From Halorhodospira halochloris (GTDB lineage Bacteria > Pseudomonadota > Gammaproteobacteria > Nitrococcales > Halorhodospiraceae): 64,000 nt of DNA. Below, one piece after another: positions 28,059-36,563 of the stretch. The first letter of the stretch is position 1; each line of letters opens with the position of its first letter. The DNA is taken from the NCBI RefSeq assembly GCF_002356555.2, contig NZ_AP017372.2, positions 2,586,501-2,650,500 on the forward strand. Reading direction: 5' to 3'. The position numbers were made by a program, and so were the translations under genes. Below the pieces are notes generated by a model, which saw only the letters and a list, made by a program, of their open reading frames with translations, did not search any database and was not told the DNA's origin.

Positions 28059-28872
28059 GACCACCCCCGCTGCTGAGGCACGCCGGGAGCTGCGGCACCC
28101 CATTGAGTCCATCACCCTGCCGTTTCTCGGCTCACGCGGCGATAACTTGCAGCCGTTCCAGTACCTGCTGCGCGACGTCAGCAGCAGCGGCGTAGGCGTA
28201 TTTCTGCCGAGCTGGCTGACCAACCGCGAGCGCCTTCGGCAAGGGGATCCGGTTTTTTTCCATCTCCCCTTCTTCTTTGGCGAACGACGGATCCTCAACC
28301 AAGGTTACGTCACTTGGCAGCGCTACTCTGAGGACGAGACAGGGCAGATGGTAGGAGCTCGGTTGACCAGTGGCGCTCCACTATCCTATCCGCTGGCAAT
28401 TTCGATCGATGATCAGCAGATCCAGATCGACCTCAGGCGCTTTAAGTCCCCGGAAGCCCTAGCGCAGCGAATCATCCACGACTCGGTCCTACTCAAGCGC
28501 GGGATCCTGATCTATCTCCGCCACCTGGAGTCCCTCTTCTCCCGGGTCAGCGACCTCGACCGGGTGGAGTATGGCGTCTTCCGGGAACAGATCATCGGCG
28601 ACGTTCGTCGGCGAATCCAGGATAACCTCGCCTACCTGGAACCATTCGATCTGCTAGCAAGTGATACTCCCGAGTTCGAGACCCCAATCACAGACCGCAT
28701 CGACCTCGACGAATTCCGTGCCGCAATGGAGCCGGAGATCAACCTGGAGCTCTTCGAGTTCGCCCTTGGCACCGAGACCTCCGAGCTCTATCTGGGCTCG
28801 ATCAAGACGCTGGAACACCGGCTCTATCTCAATTACAACGCCTACGTCATGATCTACATTCAGGCGCTTTGA
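28051..28872 (+). CDS. PilZ-domain c-di-GMP receptor protein
   Basis: The start at 28051 has GAGGAG about 10 nt upstream and overlaps the hydrolase stop by 8 bp. Residues 10-110 form a PilZ domain with the c-di-GMP-binding RRELR (RxxxR, Arg11-Arg15) and DVSSSG (DxSxxG, Asp42-Gly47). The remaining 160 residues are helical and charged with no recognised motif. It is the last gene of the polysaccharide operon, so c-di-GMP control of synthesis or export is a reasonable inference. A longer in-frame start at 27976 lies inside the hydrolase gene and is less likely. Confidence 0.87.
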   Translation: MSETTPAAEARRELRHPIESITLPFLGSRGDNLQPFQYLLRDVSSSGVGVFLPSWLTNRERLRQGDPVFFHLPFFFGERRILNQGYVTWQRYSEDETGQMVGARLTSGAPLSYPLAISIDDQQIQIDLRRFKSPEALAQRIIHDSVLLKRGILIYLRHLESLFSRVSDLDRVEYGVFREQIIGDVRRRIQDNLAYLEPFDLLASDTPEFETPITDRIDLDEFRAAMEPEINLELFEFALGTETSELYLGSIKTLEHRLYLNYNAYVMIYIQAL

Positions 28873-28972
28873 CGGGTAGGGTTAAACCGGAATCAACAGG
28901 TCGCACAGCTGGGGGGGCTACCCGGGGTAAAAGTTCGGCAGCTGATGTGAGCTTTTTAAGTGCTTGATCTTA

Positions 28973-29049
28973 TGGTGGCTATGGGTGGAGTCGAACCACC
29001 GACCTTCGCATTATGAGTGCGACGCTCTAACCAGCTGAGCTACATAGCC
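28973..29049 (-). tRNA. tRNA-Met (CAT), elongator type
   Basis: A 77-nt cloverleaf reads on the minus strand, with anticodon CAT at 29013-29015, TPsiC sequence GGTTCGACTCC and an encoded CCA end (28973-28975). The acceptor stem GGCTATG pairs with CATAGCC and begins with a paired G, so it is the elongator rather than initiator form. Its 3' end faces the GC-rich island, about 100 bp from the PilZ gene. Confidence 0.97.
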
Positions 29050-29066
29050 TTCAGTCTGTCCAGCCT

Positions 29067-29095
29067 ATTCTCTTTCAGAACACCGACTATGTCAA
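29067..29095 (-). promoter_or_regulatory. sigma70-type promoter for tRNA-Met
   Basis: On the minus strand a perfect -35 TTGACA (29090-29095) is followed, after 17 bp, by GAGAAT (29067-29072), about 18 bp upstream of the tRNA 5' end. Spacing and orientation fit a tRNA promoter. Confidence 0.6.
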
Positions 29096-29164
29096 CATTC
29101 ACAGAACTGTGCGCAGGTGTTGCCTATTTGCGACAAAAAACCACTAGCCTCAAACCAATCCCTT

Positions 29165-29252
29165 TATAATCAGTAGCTTTTTGCGTCGCTCATAGGCGAC
29201 TAAAGCCGTCGCCACACCGATATGGGGTGCGGACGAAAACTCTGTGAGCGGC
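29165..29252 (+). ncRNA. candidate structured RNA or leader with -10 box
   Basis: TATAAT at 29165-29170 precedes a compact fold. An outer stem of 8 bp (29185-29192 with 29245-29252) encloses two hairpins, GGCGAC/GTCGCC with a 7-nt loop (29195-29213) and CACACC/GGGGTG with a 5-nt loop (29213-29229). The hairpins share the base at 29213, so they are adjacent or alternative. No -35 box or U-rich terminator is seen, and no known RNA family is recognised. It could be a leader of the small lipoprotein gene at 29379. Confidence 0.3.
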
Positions 29253-29291
29253 TTAAGATGCTGTCGGCTGGACCCCGAAGCACTGACGTTA

Positions 29292-29308
29292 TTGGCACAA
29301 AAAATGCA
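29292..29308 (+). promoter_or_regulatory. candidate sigma54 promoter upstream of small lipoprotein gene
   Basis: TTGGCAC followed by ATGCAT gives the GG-N10-GC spacing of -24/-12 promoters (GG at 29294-29295, GC at 29306-29307). There is one mismatch in the -12 TTGCA element. It lies about 70 bp before the lipoprotein start. No sigma54 activator is encoded nearby. Confidence 0.45.
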
Positions 29309-29378
29309 TTCTTGTTCCATGGCTAGAGTGAAATATTGCTAGTAAGCAGAAAACACAATTTGCGATCAGGAGGTTTCA

Positions 29379-29570
29379 ATGCCGTACAAGATGCTTTTCG
29401 CCATGCTTCTCGGCCTACTCATAAGCGCAGGTATGGCAGGGTGCGCCGGCCAAGAACAAGAGCCTGCCGAGCCGGGCACTGAGCCAGCTCCAGAAGGAGA
29501 GGATCCGTGGGGTCAGCCAGAGCCACAACAAGAAGAGGATCCATTTGGCGGCGGTGGAGAACAGTGGTAG
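29379..29570 (+). CDS. small acidic lipoprotein, function unknown
   Basis: This is a 63-residue lipoprotein. A hydrophobic signal (LFAMLLGLLISAGMAGC) ends in a lipobox and is followed by a Glu/Pro/Gly-rich tail. The tail holds two similar motifs (EDPWGQPEPQQ and EEDPFGGGG) and ends in Trp. AGGAGG 7 nt before the ATG is an excellent ribosome binding site. The family is not recognised. The acidic, Trp-containing tail recalls the MlaA repeats but is not the same sequence. Confidence 0.75.
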   Translation: MPYKMLFAMLLGLLISAGMAGCAGQEQEPAEPGTEPAPEGEDPWGQPEPQQEEDPFGGGGEQW

Positions 29571-29593
29571 CAACGCGAACTGTCTAACCGCTG

Positions 29594-29640
29594 AGCACCC
29601 CTGCAGAGTGCAAGGCGCTTACGGGGGGTGCTTCGAATTT
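29594..29640 (+). terminator. hairpin after small lipoprotein gene
   Basis: AGCACCCC (29594-29601) pairs with GGGGTGCT (29625-29632), and an inner AGTGC/GCGCT stem extends the hairpin. The sequence after it is only mildly T-rich (TCGAATTTAT), so termination efficiency is uncertain. Confidence 0.4.
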
Positions 29641-29681
29641 ATACCAACACCAATTCTGCACGCTATTTGAATAAGGCTGGT

Positions 29682-29882
29682 TTAAACGAAATCATCTATA
29701 TAGCGACCACAGCCATCGGCACAGTCATCCTTCCCCTGCACACTGGCACTTACCAATAGCATTTGGCCCCTAAGCAGATCGGTCTGGTCTTCGATAGCTG
29801 CCTTAATGGCCTCCTTGGCTTGGTGCCCTTTGTAGCCGCCGTAGAGGCCGGCACCAATGCTGAGAATACCCACCAATTCCAT
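29682..29882 (-). CDS. small hypothetical protein
   Basis: A 66-residue open frame has a very strong ribosome binding site on the minus strand (AGGAGGGAGGGA before ATG 29882). The N terminus is Gly-rich and mildly hydrophobic (ELVGILSIGAGLYGGY). The C-terminal part has two close Cys residues (DDCADGCG). No family is recognised. It may be a membrane-associated small protein. Confidence 0.5.
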   Translation of the reverse strand: MELVGILSIGAGLYGGYKGHQAKEAIKAAIEDQTDLLRGQMLLVSASVQGKDDCADGCGRYIDDFV

Positions 29883-30019
29883 ACTTATCCCTCCCTCCTG
29901 ACATAGATGTCGCCAGCAGACAACAAGATAGTATCCCTTTCAAAGTATAAGACCTAATACTACCCCGATCGTGATCAATTACAAGCTCTTCCTTTTGCAT
30001 ATCCGAACCTGCCATATTG

Positions 30020-30160
30020 GGCGCCTCTACCTCCCTGAGTCATTTGGCTGCCCCGATATGGGGGTGTTAGCACCGGGACGGCGGCATGAAGCCGCTAGGT
30101 GGATTCACGGCATCATCCACACCGGAACAGCCAACACCCCAGGGGTAGTTTTAAAGTTTC
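30020..30160. repeat. hairpin element copy D (degenerate)
   Basis: This 141-bp copy has diverged arms (GGCGCCTCTACCTCCC and AGGGGTAGTTTTAAAG). It keeps the core GGCATGAAGCCGCTAGGTGGATTCACGGC seen in copies A and B, split here as GGCATGAAGCC and GGATTCACGGC. No target duplication is recognisable, suggesting an old insertion. It fills most of the gap before dxs; the remaining bases 29883-30019 show nothing definite. Confidence 0.72.
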
Positions 30161-30204
30161 AATAGTGCAACCCTTAGACGGCGATTTAAGTTATCATCTG
30201 GATT

Positions 30205-32082
30205 ATGGACAACATGCGCTACCCTTCAGACAAAAACTTGTTACCCCATATAAACACCCCAAGCGAACTGCGGACATTGCCCATTGAGCGATTACCTCAT
30301 TTGGCTCAGGAGGTTCGCGAATACCTTATCGATTGCGTTTCGCAAAGTGGCGGCCATCTAGCCGCCGGACTTGGGGCTGTAGAGCTAACCATAGCCCTCC
30401 ACTACACCTTGAACACCCCAGATGACCGAGTTGTATGGGACGTTGGCCACCAGTGCTACGCCCATAAGGTTTTAACCGGCCGCAGGGAAGAGCTCAAACG
30501 TATTCGCCAGAGCGACGGACCAGCTGGATTTCCCTGCCGAGACGAGAGCACTTTTGATGCCTTTGGTGTAGGCCACTCTTCAACAAGCATAAGTGCTGCA
30601 CTTGGCATGTCGCTAGGTGCCCAGGCTACTGGCTCAGGCAGGCGCAGCATAGCGGTTATCGGCGATGGCGGCATGACCGCCGGTGAGGCATTTGAGGCCC
30701 TTAATCACGCCGGGGGGATTGAAGCCGACCTACTAGTCATCCTCAACGACAATGAGATGTCGATATCCGAAAACGTCGGCGCACTGTCCAACTACTTAAC
30801 AAGATTGCTCTCCGCACCACTGACCGGGTCGCTGCGCAGAGGGGCTCGCGATGTGTTGCGCCACGTCCCTCCCGTTCACCAGCTGGCCAGACGGACCGAA
30901 GAGCATGTAAAGGGAATGCTCGCCCCCGGCACACTGTTCGAGGAGCTTGGCTTTAACTACTTTGGCCCGGTTGATGGACATGACCTGCCAGGCCTTATCC
31001 AAGTGCTCCAGAACCTTCGCGATCAACCGGGACCCCGCCTACTGCATATAGTTACCCGCAAAGGCAAGGGTTATGCCCCGGCAGAAAAAGACCCCATTAG
31101 CTATCACGGTGTCGGCCGCTTTGACCCCAAGCATGGTTTAACCAAGTCGGCAAGCGGCTCGCTAAGCTACACTGATGTGTTCAGTCGCTGGATATGCCGA
31201 GCTGCCGCTGAGGACTCAAGAGTTCAGGCGATAACCCCTGCCATGCGCGAGGGATCCGGTCTAAATGAGTTTGCCGAACAGTTTCCAGCACGTTTTTTTG
31301 ACGTTGGCATAGCCGAACAACATGCTATAACCTTCGCCGCCGGGCTTGCTTGTGAGGGCACCAAACCGGTAGTAGCAATTTACTCCACCTTCTTGCAACG
31401 CGGCTATGACCAGCTAATCCACGATGTTGCCTTACAGCGGCTCCCAGTGATTTTCGCCATCGACAGGGCCGGCATAGTCGGAGCCGACGGCGCCACTCAC
31501 CAAGGCACATACGACATTAGCTTTTTGCGCTGTATCCCGGATATGGTGATCATGGCCCCGAGCAGCGCGGTTGAGTGCTGGCGGATGTTAAGCACCGGAC
31601 TAACCCACACAGGGCCATCGGCAATTCGCTATCCGCGCGGCAAAGACAATGCCACAAAACTGCCCGACGACCTCGAGCCGATCCCAGTAGGCAAGGCAGT
31701 AGTCAAACGCAGCGGAGAATCGGGCACTGTAGTCCTAGCATTTGGCCCGCTGCTTGCCGCAGCAGAAGCCGTTGCAGATGAGTTAGACCTGACTATAGTA
31801 GACATGCGTTTCGTTAAACCCCTCGACACTGAAACCATTGCTGATATTGCTAGCTGCCATCACCATATAGTTACCATTGAGGAGAATGTCATTAGCGGAG
31901 GCGCGGGCAGCGCGGTCAGTGAATTTTTGCATAGAGAGGGCGTAAAAAATGTATCCATTACTCACATGGGGCTCCCTGACCGACCGATTGAGCACGGCGA
32001 GCGTGATGAACTGCTCGCCACGTTAGGCCTAGACGCTCAAGGCTTGAGGCAAGTTGTCTTAAGAGAAGATAATCTTGACTAA
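30205..32082 (+). CDS. dxs: 1-deoxy-D-xylulose-5-phosphate synthase
   Basis: DXS condenses pyruvate with glyceraldehyde 3-phosphate using thiamine diphosphate. This is the first step of the MEP isoprenoid pathway, which ispE (37.7 kb) also serves. The 625-residue protein contains the TPP motif [19 protein letters not shown], then NDNEMSIS, the active-site region [11 protein letters not shown] and the transketolase C-terminal half with GIAEQHA and [10 protein letters not shown]. The start is ATG at 30205 or the in-frame ATG at 30214. The stop overlaps the RNA ligase start by 8 bp. Confidence 0.97.
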   Translation: MDNMRYPSDKNLLPHINTPSELRTLPIERLPHLAQEVREYLIDCVSQSGGHLAAGLGAVELTIALHYTLNTPDDRVVWDVGHQCYAHKVLTGRREELKRIRQSDGPAGFPCRDESTFDAFGVGHSSTSISAALGMSLGAQATGSGRRSIAVIGDGGMTAGEAFEALNHAGGIEADLLVILNDNEMSISENVGALSNYLTRLLSAPLTGSLRRGARDVLRHVPPVHQLARRTEEHVKGMLAPGTLFEELGFNYFGPVDGHDLPGLIQVLQNLRDQPGPRLLHIVTRKGKGYAPAEKDPISYHGVGRFDPKHGLTKSASGSLSYTDVFSRWICRAAAEDSRVQAITPAMREGSGLNEFAEQFPARFFDVGIAEQHAITFAAGLACEGTKPVVAIYSTFLQRGYDQLIHDVALQRLPVIFAIDRAGIVGADGATHQGTYDISFLRCIPDMVIMAPSSAVECWRMLSTGLTHTGPSAIRYPRGKDNATKLPDDLEPIPVGKAVVKRSGESGTVVLAFGPLLAAAEAVADELDLTIVDMRFVKPLDTETIADIASCHHHIVTIEENVISGGAGSAVSEFLHREGVKNVSITHMGLPDRPIEHGERDELLATLGLDAQGLRQVVLREDNLD

Positions 32083-33178
32083 CGAATCCTTAATCTCCCA
32101 AGCATTGGAGAAGAAAAAGGCTAAGCACGAACGCTTTGCCGAGATCGACTATATCCGGCTAACAGATGCACAGGGCGGCTGGCCAAGGGGTACCGTGTTC
32201 CTCAATAACCGTGCAGTACCAGGCTACCCATCAATAGGTCGGGTTCTTAATCTCGAGCAAGGGCTTGAGCAACAATTTTATGCCCCGTTCCATGCCGAAG
32301 AGAAGATCGACGGCTACAACGTAAGGATAGTTAAGCACGAAGGGCACTATCTAGCCTTCTCCCGAGGCGGGTTCGTCTGCCCATTCACCACTGACCGCTT
32401 ACCTGATCTAATAGATACCGACATACTTGATAGTCACCCCGACTTAGTAATTTGCGGTGAAGTAGCCGGGCCCGGCAACCCGTACCTCGAAGGGCATCCA
32501 CCTGATATTAGCGATGAGATAGTATTACTGGTATTCGACTTGATGCGCTTTGATGAGCTTGGTTTTTTTGAAACCACCGAGAAGCTGAACATCATTAGGC
32601 AATTCAACCTGCCAGCAGTACCTTACCATGGGCGTTTCGAGCCCCATCAAGCCCAACAGATCAGGGATATTCTTCCAGAGCTCGATGATCGGGGGGTAGA
32701 AGGCCTAGTGCTAAAGGAGGAGGGGGCACGACAGAAGCGCGCCAAATATGTCACCCCAGCCTCAGTGGTGCAAGACATCCGGGCTATGGGTGACGCCTTG
32801 ATGGACATGCCAGCAGAATACTTCACCAATAGACTGCTGCGACTAGTGCTCATCCTCGAGGAATCGCCGCAGCTCGATTCCTCACAGCTTCGCTATGAGC
32901 TCGGCTGCGCCCTGATTGACCCCCTGCTGGAGGCCGCACGCAACCACCCAGCAACACACAAGGTCTCACACCACTTTGAGTGTCGCTTCCGGCACCGCAT
33001 TAACGCCGAGCGTTTTATTCAGCACATTAGCCGAGCACCACAGAGAGAGATTCACTCATCAGTCAGATCACTAGAAGAGGATCAAGACGGCTATTGGGTC
33101 TTAACCTTTGAGCGTGTCTTCCCTCGCGTCAGCGGCCTCCTTGCCAACTTTCTCAGTGGTGGTCAGGTCCACGACTAG
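32075..33178 (+). CDS. ATP-dependent RNA ligase, Rnl3 (archaeal Pab1020-like) type
   Basis: This is a nucleotidyltransferase-superfamily ligase of 367 residues. Motif I is EEKIDGYNV with nucleophile Lys77. Other ligase motifs are FSRGG (Arg97), [11 protein letters not shown] (Glu129), LLVFDLM and VEGLVLK. The helical C-terminal part resembles Pab1020/MthRnl-type RNA ligases, common in archaea. The start is TTG at 32075, inside the end of dxs. The substrate is unknown; RNA repair or circularisation is inferred from the family. No other RNA repair gene is adjacent. Confidence 0.82.
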   Translation: MTNESLISQALEKKKAKHERFAEIDYIRLTDAQGGWPRGTVFLNNRAVPGYPSIGRVLNLEQGLEQQFYAPFHAEEKIDGYNVRIVKHEGHYLAFSRGGFVCPFTTDRLPDLIDTDILDSHPDLVICGEVAGPGNPYLEGHPPDISDEIVLLVFDLMRFDELGFFETTEKLNIIRQFNLPAVPYHGRFEPHQAQQIRDILPELDDRGVEGLVLKEEGARQKRAKYVTPASVVQDIRAMGDALMDMPAEYFTNRLLRLVLILEESPQLDSSQLRYELGCALIDPLLEAARNHPATHKVSHHFECRFRHRINAERFIQHISRAPQREIHSSVRSLEEDQDGYWVLTFERVFPRVSGLLANFLSGGQVHD

Positions 33179-33225
33179 CCCAAATCTAGCCGCCGCCCTA
33201 TATCTGACTACTACGCAGAAAACTA

Positions 33226-33519
33226 TCATGCGTACTCGTCGAGCTGGTGCTGGCCATCATCTTGCTGATCGATAGCATCAGAACCCTCCTGGCGCGCCGG
33301 CTGTTTATCCTGCGACCCATTATCAGCCAAAGCTTTGCGCTTATTTTTGTCATTGCGCAAACGCTCATCAATGGCATCAGGCCGATCAGGCTCATCACTC
33401 CTATGCCCAGTCTTCTCAATGCGTGGAAACGGCGCTACCGGCTCAACCGCGTTCACTTCCTTGAGTTTACGCAGCTGGATGTTCCGACTTACATCACGAA
33501 TTGGGGGAACGTTGAACAT
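33226..33519 (-). CDS. hypothetical protein, charged and Gln/Asp-rich
   Basis: A 97-residue frame is preceded by AGGAGG 7 nt before ATG 33519, which supports translation. The protein has no hydrophobic segment. Its C-terminal half is rich in Asp, Gln, Lys and Arg (for example DKQPARQEGSDA) and is probably disordered. No family is recognised. Confidence 0.5.
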   Translation of the reverse strand: MFNVPPIRDVSRNIQLRKLKEVNAVEPVAPFPRIEKTGHRSDEPDRPDAIDERLRNDKNKRKALADNGSQDKQPARQEGSDAIDQQDDGQHQLDEYA

Positions 33520-33820
33520 GGCATCCCCTCCTCTATTTAGACCTTCAAGCTAGTCTCCAAAACAAGCAGAAGCCCCTAAAGCGCATATACTAGGCTTAGA
33601 TCTACAAACTATTTATCCTCCTTTGCTCATAATCGGCCGTTCACCATCTTTCTTGACAAAGCTGATAACATCCATGATGTGCAAAGGAGTATAGCTAAAG
33701 CTTGGTCTAAGCAGCCAACTGGTTCAAAATAGACTTCAAGTGCAGCGGGCAGAGTAGTTGAACGCGTTTCTGCACTTGTCACTAACTTTCATAACCCACC
33801 TGGAGGGAGATTTCAAGCCA
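33520..33820. other. intergenic region before HPF-like gene
   Basis: About 300 bp contain no convincing gene. A TTGACA at 33653-33658 lies in the right orientation for the HPF-like gene, but no good -10 is seen at 16-18 bp. GGAGGGAG at 33802-33809 is the probable ribosome binding site for the ATG at 33821. Confidence 0.4.
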
Positions 33821-34150
33821 ATGCAGATCCAGATAAACCCCGGCTCCGGTGTTCACATATCCGAGGCTCTCGAGCGCAACATACACGAGGCCCTAGGAGC
33901 CATTGACCGGCGCTTTGGAGACCAATTGACACGCATCGAAGTACACTTCCAGGATGTCAATGGACCAAAAGGCGGGGTAAACAAGCACTGCCGCATAGAG
34001 GCCAGGCCCCGGGGCCTTGACCCGGTCATCGCCGAGAACACCGCAGAGGATGCATACGACTCGGCGCGAGGCGCGGCGCGCAAGCTGGAAAGCGTGTTAG
34101 ATACTCGCTTCGGCAAGTTAGCTAGCAAGCAACGGGGCAACAACCACTGA
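33821..34150 (+). CDS. HPF/RaiA-family ribosome-associated protein
   Basis: This is a short 109-residue member of the S30EA/HPF fold. The conserved order RFGDQLTRIEVHFQDVNG, then CRIEARPRGLDPV and AYDSARGAARKLESVLD, matches ribosome hibernation/RaiA-like proteins. It lacks the C-terminal extension of long HPF. The ATG at 33821 is chosen over an upstream in-frame ATG at 33758, because homology and the GGAGGGAG site begin there. Binding to idle ribosomes is inferred from the family. Confidence 0.85.
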   Translation: MQIQINPGSGVHISEALERNIHEALGAIDRRFGDQLTRIEVHFQDVNGPKGGVNKHCRIEARPRGLDPVIAENTAEDAYDSARGAARKLESVLDTRFGKLASKQRGNNH

Positions 34151-34173
34151 TTAGCTGATAAGCGGCTTTTCAT

Positions 34174-34215
34174 CCCGCCTTATAGGGAGCTTCACAACTC
34201 CCTATTTGGGGCGGG
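34174..34215. terminator. bidirectional terminator between HPF-like gene and ychF
   Basis: A nested palindrome has outer CCCGCC/GGCGGG and inner TAGGGAG/CTCCCTA stems around an 8-nt loop. It lies between two convergent genes. U-tracts are short on both strands. Confidence 0.6.
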
Positions 34216-34217
34216 TG

Positions 34218-35309
34218 CTAAACATTAAACCTGAAATGCACTACATCGCCTTCTTGTAGGACGTATTCCTTGCCCTCAAGACGCATCTTGCCAGCCTCTT
34301 TAGCTCCTTGCTCACCACCACAGCTAACAAGATCGTCAAAGCTAGTAACTTCGGCGCGAATAAAGCCGCGCTGCATATCGCTATGAATCTTCCCCGCTGC
34401 TTGTGGGGCAGTTGACCCTGCTGTTACGGTCCATGCTCGCACCTCCTGCGGGCCGGCGGTGAAGAAGGTCTGCAAGCCGAGCAGCCTGTAGCCGGCGCGA
34501 ATAACCATATTCAATCCGGGCTCATCAAGGCCGTAAGCGCTAAGCATTTCTGCTCGGTCCGCGTCTTCAAGAACAGCCAACTCCGCCTCAATGGCCGCAC
34601 AAACCGGAACCACCTCAGCTTTTTCGGCTGCGGCACGCTGCTGCACAGACTCCAGCAAGGGGTTTTCGGCGAACCCATCTTCTGCAACATTGGCTATGTA
34701 CATCAGCGGCTTATTAGTAAGCAGGTGAAACTCCTTGAGCTTATGGCGACTCTCCTCATCAAGATCGAGCGCCCGTACCGGGCTACCGCTATCCAGCCCA
34801 TCGCGTACTCGCTCAAGCAGATCGCGCATCCCCACCGCCTGCTTATCGCCACTTTTTGCTGCGCGCTCTTGTCTTTGCAAGGCTTTATTTAGCGTATCAA
34901 GATCGGCAAGGGCCAGTTCGGTTGCGATTGTCTCAATATCAGACACTGGATCTATGCTGCCGCTTACATGGTGTACATCTTCGTCCTCAAAACAACGTAC
35001 AACCATAGCAATGGCGTCCGTTTCGCGGATGTGGGCCAGAAACTGATTGCCCAACCCCTCGCCTTGCGCAGCACCTGATACCAACCCGGCGATATCGACA
35101 AACTCCATCGTGGTAGGGACCACCTTGTTCGGCTTAACCAGCCGGGCAAGTTCATCTAGCCTCGGGTCAGGCACGGGGACTATGCCAACGTTTGGGTCTA
35201 TAGTGCAGAAAGGGTAGTTTTCGGCCGGGATATCGTTTTTTGTTAAGGCGTTGAATAATGTCGACTTGCCCACGTTAGGCAGGCCGACGATACCGCAATT
35301 AAATCCCAT
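34218..35309 (-). CDS. ychF: ribosome-binding ATPase YchF (Obg family)
   Basis: YchF (OLA1) is a P-loop NTPase that prefers ATP and binds ribosomes. The chosen start gives [20 protein letters not shown] with the G1 motif, and 363 residues, the same as E. coli. An upstream in-frame ATG at 35351 would overlap pth. Further motifs are FVDIAGLV (G3 region), the coiled-coil arm and a C-terminal TGS domain ending in DVVHFRFNV. pth lies directly upstream, the usual pairing. Confidence 0.97.
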   Translation of the reverse strand: MGFNCGIVGLPNVGKSTLFNALTKNDIPAENYPFCTIDPNVGIVPVPDPRLDELARLVKPNKVVPTTMEFVDIAGLVSGAAQGEGLGNQFLAHIRETDAIAMVVRCFEDEDVHHVSGSIDPVSDIETIATELALADLDTLNKALQRQERAAKSGDKQAVGMRDLLERVRDGLDSGSPVRALDLDEESRHKLKEFHLLTNKPLMYIANVAEDGFAENPLLESVQQRAAAEKAEVVPVCAAIEAELAVLEDADRAEMLSAYGLDEPGLNMVIRAGYRLLGLQTFFTAGPQEVRAWTVTAGSTAPQAAGKIHSDMQRGFIRAEVTSFDDLVSCGGEQGAKEAGKMRLEGKEYVLQEGDVVHFRFNV

Positions 35310-35317
35310 AAGGAAAC

Positions 35318-35902
35318 TCAACCATGTAGTTGACGGCAGGCGCGATCCCAATCACCCGCCAGTAGCCAGGGTAGCACTTCGGCGGCCTCTTCCACAGCGA
35401 CCTCAAGTTGCCTGCGCTCCGCTTTACTCGGCTGCGATAAGACGTGGCTGACAACGCCATCACGATGGCCAGGATGGCCAACACCGATTCTTACTCTAGC
35501 AAACTCTGCCGAGCCTAACGTCGCCTGGGTGTGTCGCAACCCCTTATGGCCGCCATGACCTCCGCCACGCTTAATGCGGACCGTTCCGGGCGGGAGGTCC
35601 AACTCATCGTGGGCAACTAATATTGACTGGACCGGAATATTGTAGTAATTGGCCATCGCGCCAATCGAGTTGCCGCTATGATTCATGAAGGTAGTAGGCT
35701 CAAGCAATCGGCAAGTATAACCATCTATGTTCACACGGCCTGTTACGCCGGAAAATTTCTTTTCCAGACGCAGCTCGCCGCCATGGCGCCGGAGCAACTC
35801 CTCAATAAACCAGAACCCGGCATTGTGCCGGGTTCCTTCGTACTTTGCGCCGGGGTTGCCAAGGCCGACGATGAGCCTAAACTCACCCTCTTGACCTTGC
35901 AC
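35318..35902 (-). CDS. pth: peptidyl-tRNA hydrolase
   Basis: Pth cleaves peptidyl-tRNA released by abortive translation. The motifs [30 protein letters not shown] and [11 protein letters not shown] include the catalytic His and Asp. The frame is open to an ATG at 36001, but that start would overlap rplY by 92 bp and add about 33 non-conserved residues. GTG at 35902 gives 194 residues, the E. coli length, and a 7-bp gap after rplY. That start is preferred, although its ribosome binding site is weak. Confidence 0.93.
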   Translation of the reverse strand: MQGQEGEFRLIVGLGNPGAKYEGTRHNAGFWFIEELLRRHGGELRLEKKFSGVTGRVNIDGYTCRLLEPTTFMNHSGNSIGAMANYYNIPVQSILVAHDELDLPPGTVRIKRGGGHGGHKGLRHTQATLGSAEFARVRIGVGHPGHRDGVVSHVLSQPSKAERRQLEVAVEEAAEVLPWLLAGDWDRACRQLHG

Positions 35903-35909
35903 TGGCGGA

Positions 35910-36536
35910 TCACTCGCTTTCGGCTGACTCTTCGCCGCCGGAGTCTCCGCCGCGCGTCTTACGAGTTGCCTGAACCGATACCACAGGCGCATCATGTCCA
36001 ACTCCGTGTTGCAGCGCAGCTGACTCTACTCCGCTAGGCAGGTGCAATTCGCTTATATGAACCGCTTTGCCAACATCAAGCTTAGAGACGTCGACATCGA
36101 TATGGGTGGGCAGATCTTGCGGATAACACACGACCTCTATATCCAGCATATCGTGATGCAGAACACCGCCTTTCTTAACCCCGGGCGACACCTCCTCACC
36201 ATGGATATGCAGCGGCACTTGGACAAAGATCTTCCTATCCGATTGGACTCGCTGCAGATCTATATGCTGCACCAAAGGCTTATAAGGATGGCGCTGCATG
36301 TCCTTAACGATGGCCTGGGTCTTCTCAGAGCCAATTTTGAGCTCCAGGATCGAAGAGAAGAAGCTCTCCTCCTCAAGCAACCTATACAACTGATCGTTGT
36401 CTATTGCCACCGGCTGTGGTTCTTTTCCTGCACCGTAGACGATTCCGGGCACCCGCCGTGCGCGACGTAAGCGGCGCATAGCCCCACGGCCGGTTTCGCT
36501 GCGCGGATGCGCGTCGAGCGTCATTTCCACCGTCAT
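35910..36536 (-). CDS. rplY: 50S ribosomal protein L25 (Ctc type)
   Basis: L25 binds 5S rRNA. The 208-residue protein is the long Ctc/TL5 type. An N-terminal 5S-binding domain ([22 protein letters not shown], here split as [12 protein letters not shown] and VPGIVYG) and a C-terminal beta domain ([18 protein letters not shown]) end in a Glu/Ser-rich tail. It lies between prs and pth, the standard order in gammaproteobacteria. Confidence 0.96.
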   Translation of the reverse strand: MTVEMTLDAHPRSETGRGAMRRLRRARRVPGIVYGAGKEPQPVAIDNDQLYRLLEEESFFSSILELKIGSEKTQAIVKDMQRHPYKPLVQHIDLQRVQSDRKIFVQVPLHIHGEEVSPGVKKGGVLHHDMLDIEVVCYPQDLPTHIDVDVSKLDVGKAVHISELHLPSGVESAALQHGVGHDAPVVSVQATRKTRGGDSGGEESAESE

Positions 36537-36563
36537 GATCTTACCAACTCCTAAATTTTATGT

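Noticed and set aside
21269-28872. Cellulose synthesis operon
   Set aside because: The synthase is BcsA-like, but bcsB is missing, the PilZ domain is not fused and the hydrolase is GH26 rather than GH8.
33653-33681. Promoter with TTGACA before the HPF-like gene
   Set aside because: The -10 position at the right spacing reads GATGTG or similar, too poor to call as a promoter.
35903-36001. Longer pth start at ATG 36001
   Set aside because: It would overlap rplY by 92 bp and add a non-conserved extension; GTG 35902 gives the family length.
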